Source of the DNA: Cloeon dipterum
Lineage: Eukaryota > Arthropoda > Insecta > Ephemeroptera > Baetidae
Direction of reading: 5' to 3'
DNA: 64,000 nucleotides
NCBI RefSeq assembly: GCF_949628265.1
Contig: NC_088790.1
Location: forward strand, 14,574,545-14,638,544
In this document: positions 61,801-64,000 of the stretch, one piece after another
Layout: each line of letters opens with the position of its first letter
How positions within the stretch are numbered: the stretch's first letter is position 1
The notes under the pieces: model-generated
What the model saw: only the letters and a program-made list of their open reading frames with translations
Told to the model about the DNA's origin: nothing
Databases searched by the model: none
Translations under genes and position numbers: made by a program

Positions 61801-64000
61801 CAGCTGGACAACCAAATGTTTTACCAAGGCGGCTTCGACTTTCCGGTTATCTTCAAAGGTCTGGAAGGGCTGAGCGATGACATCGTGCCCATGCGTTTGT
61901 CAGAACTCAAGTTAGCAAGTGAACAGACCAAGGCTGCCGCCCTCCTTCAGGTCACTCTGGTGCAAGAAACGTGGGTCCACACCACAGTCAAGTCACTGAA
62001 CGTTCGCCTGCGTCCAATCAGCCTCTTCGTTGAGGACACGATGATCATTGAAATGAACAAGTTTGCCGCCACTCTCAACCCACCCAGTTTGATCATGCTA
62101 CCAGAGAGCAGTTCTGAACATGATAATTGTTTCTTGCCGCTCGACATCGCGTGGGAGGTACAACAGGCTGCGGACCCTTTGCAGGCAAGGATTTTTTCTT
62201 AAACAATCTCAATATTGGTTTTAGCAATAATTTTACTTGTATTTTTCATTCGTGTTAAAAATAAGTCTAACAATGCGATTTAATCATGAATCTTCAGTTA
62301 AAAATTAATTTTTCATTAAAACATTCTAACAAATTTAAACTATTAAAAATAAGTTTTTTTTTCAAATTTATTTAATAAACATATATTTCATATAGATTCA
62401 CCGGTTCTCTATGGATCAACTATCACTAGTGGTCAGTGTGCACACCTCCTTGAAAGTCTTCATAGCATTGGACAAGTCGCCTCTAAACTTCTCGCCATTC
62501 GAACGACACAGAATCTGCACCACCAGCTACCATCTAGGCCACGAATTTACCAGACACTACCTCTCTGGGGCCCTTTTCAAAGCAGGTACGCTAAAAGAGC
62601 TGAAATTTCTCCTCCTTTTTTCTCACAAACTCATAATTAATGTTTCCAGGCTGGATGGTTGGCTCGCTGGAAATCCTTGGCAGCCCTGGGGCATTTGCCT
62701 TAACGGTCGGCACCGGTATCAGAGACTTTGTTTGTCTGCCATTCACAGGCATCCTGCAGGGACCATGGGGCTTTGTCAACGGTGTCACCCACGGGTCTGC
62801 CTCACTCATGAAACATTTAACTGCTGGTAATTTATTCTCAAATTTCCCTGAGATCTAAATATACCTGAATAATTCCTTATATTGAAACCCCATCTAGAAA
62901 TTTATCTTTCCAGTTAAAATCTATATAAATATTTAAGTGTGTTGCTTATTATTTTCATTTCAGGAACTTTGAGCTCGATTACAAACCTGGCCTCAAGCGT
63001 GGCGAGAAATTTGGACCGTTGCTCATTCGACCAAGAACACGTGGAGCGCACTGAAGAGGCTCGAAGGCAGAGGTCTCCTCAGGGAATTGGCCAGGGCGTT
63101 GTCCAGGGTCTTAGCAGCTTGGGAATCAGTTTGCTGGGTAAGCATCCATTGCGTTCATCGAATTTCTCTCAAACATAATTCCAGGTGCCATCAGTGGAAT
63201 CGCGCACCATCCACTGCAGGCGATTATTCATCAGAACTCGTCGCCTCTCTCTGGCCTTGTGACCGGAGTAGGACTCGGCTTGGTTGGGGTTATCACCAAG
63301 CCTTTGAGCGGGGCAGCCGAGTTTGTGGCGCTCACGGGACAAGGCCTCCTGCATGGAGCTGGCTGGAGCAGCTTGCCAAAGGTAAAATCGCTGAAAACGT
63401 AAATATTTCCCAGTTATAAAAAAATGAACTAGAGCGCATCAATGGCTTTCTCAGATGTCAAATTTTTCCAGAATTTCCCTGCGTAGGATTTTTTGTACCG
63501 TTTCACAGCTAACTAAATAGGAAATTTAAATTACTTTACAGGTCTCCCTTAAAAGTTTAACCATCATAGTTCTAAATCATCTAAGTCATTTTCATGTCCA
63601 GATGTAGAATTATAATATATTTCGAATTTTAATTATAATTTGAGATATTTTAACCCAATAATAAAAAATATCTTTTGGTTGGACATTTATTTGCTGGTTT
63701 TTGCTTAAAAACCTGGCTGAGGAAAAAACAGGCGTGAACCCTGCGTTGATTTTATTAATTCAATGTGTTTAAACTCATCATGTTTTTCATTGTCACTTGT
63801 CACATTTTTTCAGGCAAGAAACGAAGCTCCAATCGAGCAGAGTTCAAATCGAACTGGGGCGCAGCTGCAGCACGTGTGGAAGTCAAGCTCGCTAGATGAC
63901 CCGATTATCATGGCAGTGGAAGCGATCCTCGAGCTGGAAGGAACCTTGGAAGCGGTTGTGCTTGTCCTCTCCACGCAATACTTCATGGTGGCCATCCAGG
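48743..64000 (+). CDS. VPS13B: VPS13B (Cohen-syndrome gene) homologue, 3' end outside window
   Basis: Twenty-six consecutive exons read in one frame for about 3374 codons and run off the right edge. The protein starts MNVFNIKDSYITPIILSYVD, after which KYIKDIRLQDTQVSLWSGE, TFVSGQIHELAINVPWTKL and GYVQSLVNKIVSN match the VPS13B N-terminus closely, better than VPS13A/C/D. VPS13 proteins are rod-like bridge lipid-transfer proteins. VPS13B works at the Golgi and endosomes and is needed for Golgi integrity. The N-terminal chorein region and the C-terminal ATG2/VPS13-type region are both visible; the final roughly 150 or more residues lie outside. Coding exons are GC-richer than the introns. The exon list is given in the four following entries. 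Start choice: the first ATG that gives the conserved N-terminus. Confidence 0.93.
50143..54345 (+). other. VPS13B: VPS13B exons 6-10: N-terminal half of the rod
   Basis: Exons 50143-50445, 50641-51013, 51325-52431, 52690-53305 and 53488-54345 (to residue about 1373). WMGWAWSLVPSLS in exon 6 is a conserved VPS13 signature, and VIGPLQLNVTSGLIHRAQE in exon 8 matches VPS13B. A Lys/Ser-rich linker (KKKSKSVKSGSAGSKSKTTT) near the end of exon 8 is probably disordered, and a Pro-rich stretch lies near 53170-53240. No separate domain is recognised; this part forms the repeating beta groove. Confidence 0.82.
54741..61509 (+). other. VPS13B: VPS13B exons 11-20: central rod and VAB-like region
   Basis: Exons 54741-56282, 56683-57408, 57886-58239, 58564-59052, 59492-59749, 59799-59951, 60008-60309, 60374-60594, 60650-60826 and 61166-61509 (residues about 1374-2895). 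The beta-rich exons 13-20 probably make the VPS13 adaptor-binding (VAB) domain, which recruits the protein to membranes through adaptor motifs. Four introns here are 49-64 bp. The acceptor at 60373 is purine-rich; it was chosen because it alone restores the frame. TWKSATKKHKL, SSAWSGDIPLRVN and GSINTTINLPDNK are typical patches. Confidence 0.78.
57574..57585. repeat. Poly(C) run in a VPS13B intron
   Basis: Twelve consecutive C residues (G on the other strand) in an otherwise AT-rich intron. This is unusual for such DNA and prone to length error in sequencing. Confidence 0.85.
61672..64000 (+). other. VPS13B: VPS13B exons 21-26: C-terminal ATG2/VPS13-type region, truncated by the window
   Basis: Exons 61672-62184, 62396-62585, 62650-62826, 62964-63137, 63185-63381 and 63814-64000 (partial), from residue about 2896. 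GWMVGSLEILGSPGAFALTV, DFVCLPFTGILQGPWGFVNG and LVTGVGLGLVGVITKPLSGA are the hallmark Gly-rich amphipathic segments shared by VPS13 and ATG2 C-termini, which bind lipid droplets or membranes. Exon 21 is best ended at a GC donor (62185). The terminal PH-like domain lies beyond the edge. Confidence 0.85.

Overview
This is a multi-gene window from an animal nuclear genome, most probably an arthropod and likely a hexapod. The genes are split by GT-AG introns, many only 47-64 nt long. Intergenic and intronic DNA is AT-rich. The gene set is metazoan (unc79, crossveinless-2/BMPER, VPS13B, SMPD2, NTF2, a Rab32/29-family GTPase), and the NTF2 and Cv-2 proteins resemble insect ones. I cannot name the species. 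No bacterial operon, CRISPR array, rRNA or tRNA was seen. Gene models were assembled by hand from splice sites and reading-frame phase. All names rest on recalled family similarity, not on a search.

Layout. 1-2051 (+): the last six exons of unc79, entering from the left edge. 2656-4324 (+): a small four-exon coiled-coil gene resembling CCDC34. 5962-17151 (-): a complete 12-exon crossveinless-2/BMPER gene (705 aa) with a signal peptide, five VWC modules, VWD and C8. Its 4.7-kb second intron holds two copies of an apparent repeat family and clustered regulatory-type motifs. 17.2-35.5 kb: a long stretch with no gene I can support, containing CG-rich promoter-like blocks (notably 27.28-27.86 kb), motif clusters and simple repeats. 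35644-36219 (-): a complete four-exon NTF2 gene. 37641-40627 (-): a complete Rab32/38/29-family gene with a 5' exon that adds an acidic N-terminal extension. 44000-47952 (-): a complete seven-exon neutral sphingomyelinase (SMPD2-like), with a 5'-truncated non-LTR retrotransposon in one intron. 48743-64000 (+): 26 exons (about 3374 codons) of VPS13B, running off the right edge.

Functional relations. The genes are mostly unrelated housekeeping and signalling genes. unc79 serves the NALCN sodium-leak channel. Cv-2 is a secreted BMP modulator. NTF2 imports RanGDP into the nucleus. Three genes touch membrane traffic or membrane lipids: the Rab, SMPD2 and VPS13B. SMPD2 and VPS13B are head-to-head across 790 bp that carries four ACCGGT (Grainyhead/CP2-type) motifs, suggesting a shared promoter.

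Most interesting points: loss of the GDPH autocleavage motif and of a TIL domain in this Cv-2, with a polybasic tail instead; the ACCGGT cluster in the shared promoter; the phase-compatible Rab N-terminal exon; a retrotransposon remnant flanked by an exact 12-bp repeat; a perfect 15-bp inverted repeat in an unc79 intron; and a likely GC-AG intron in VPS13B.
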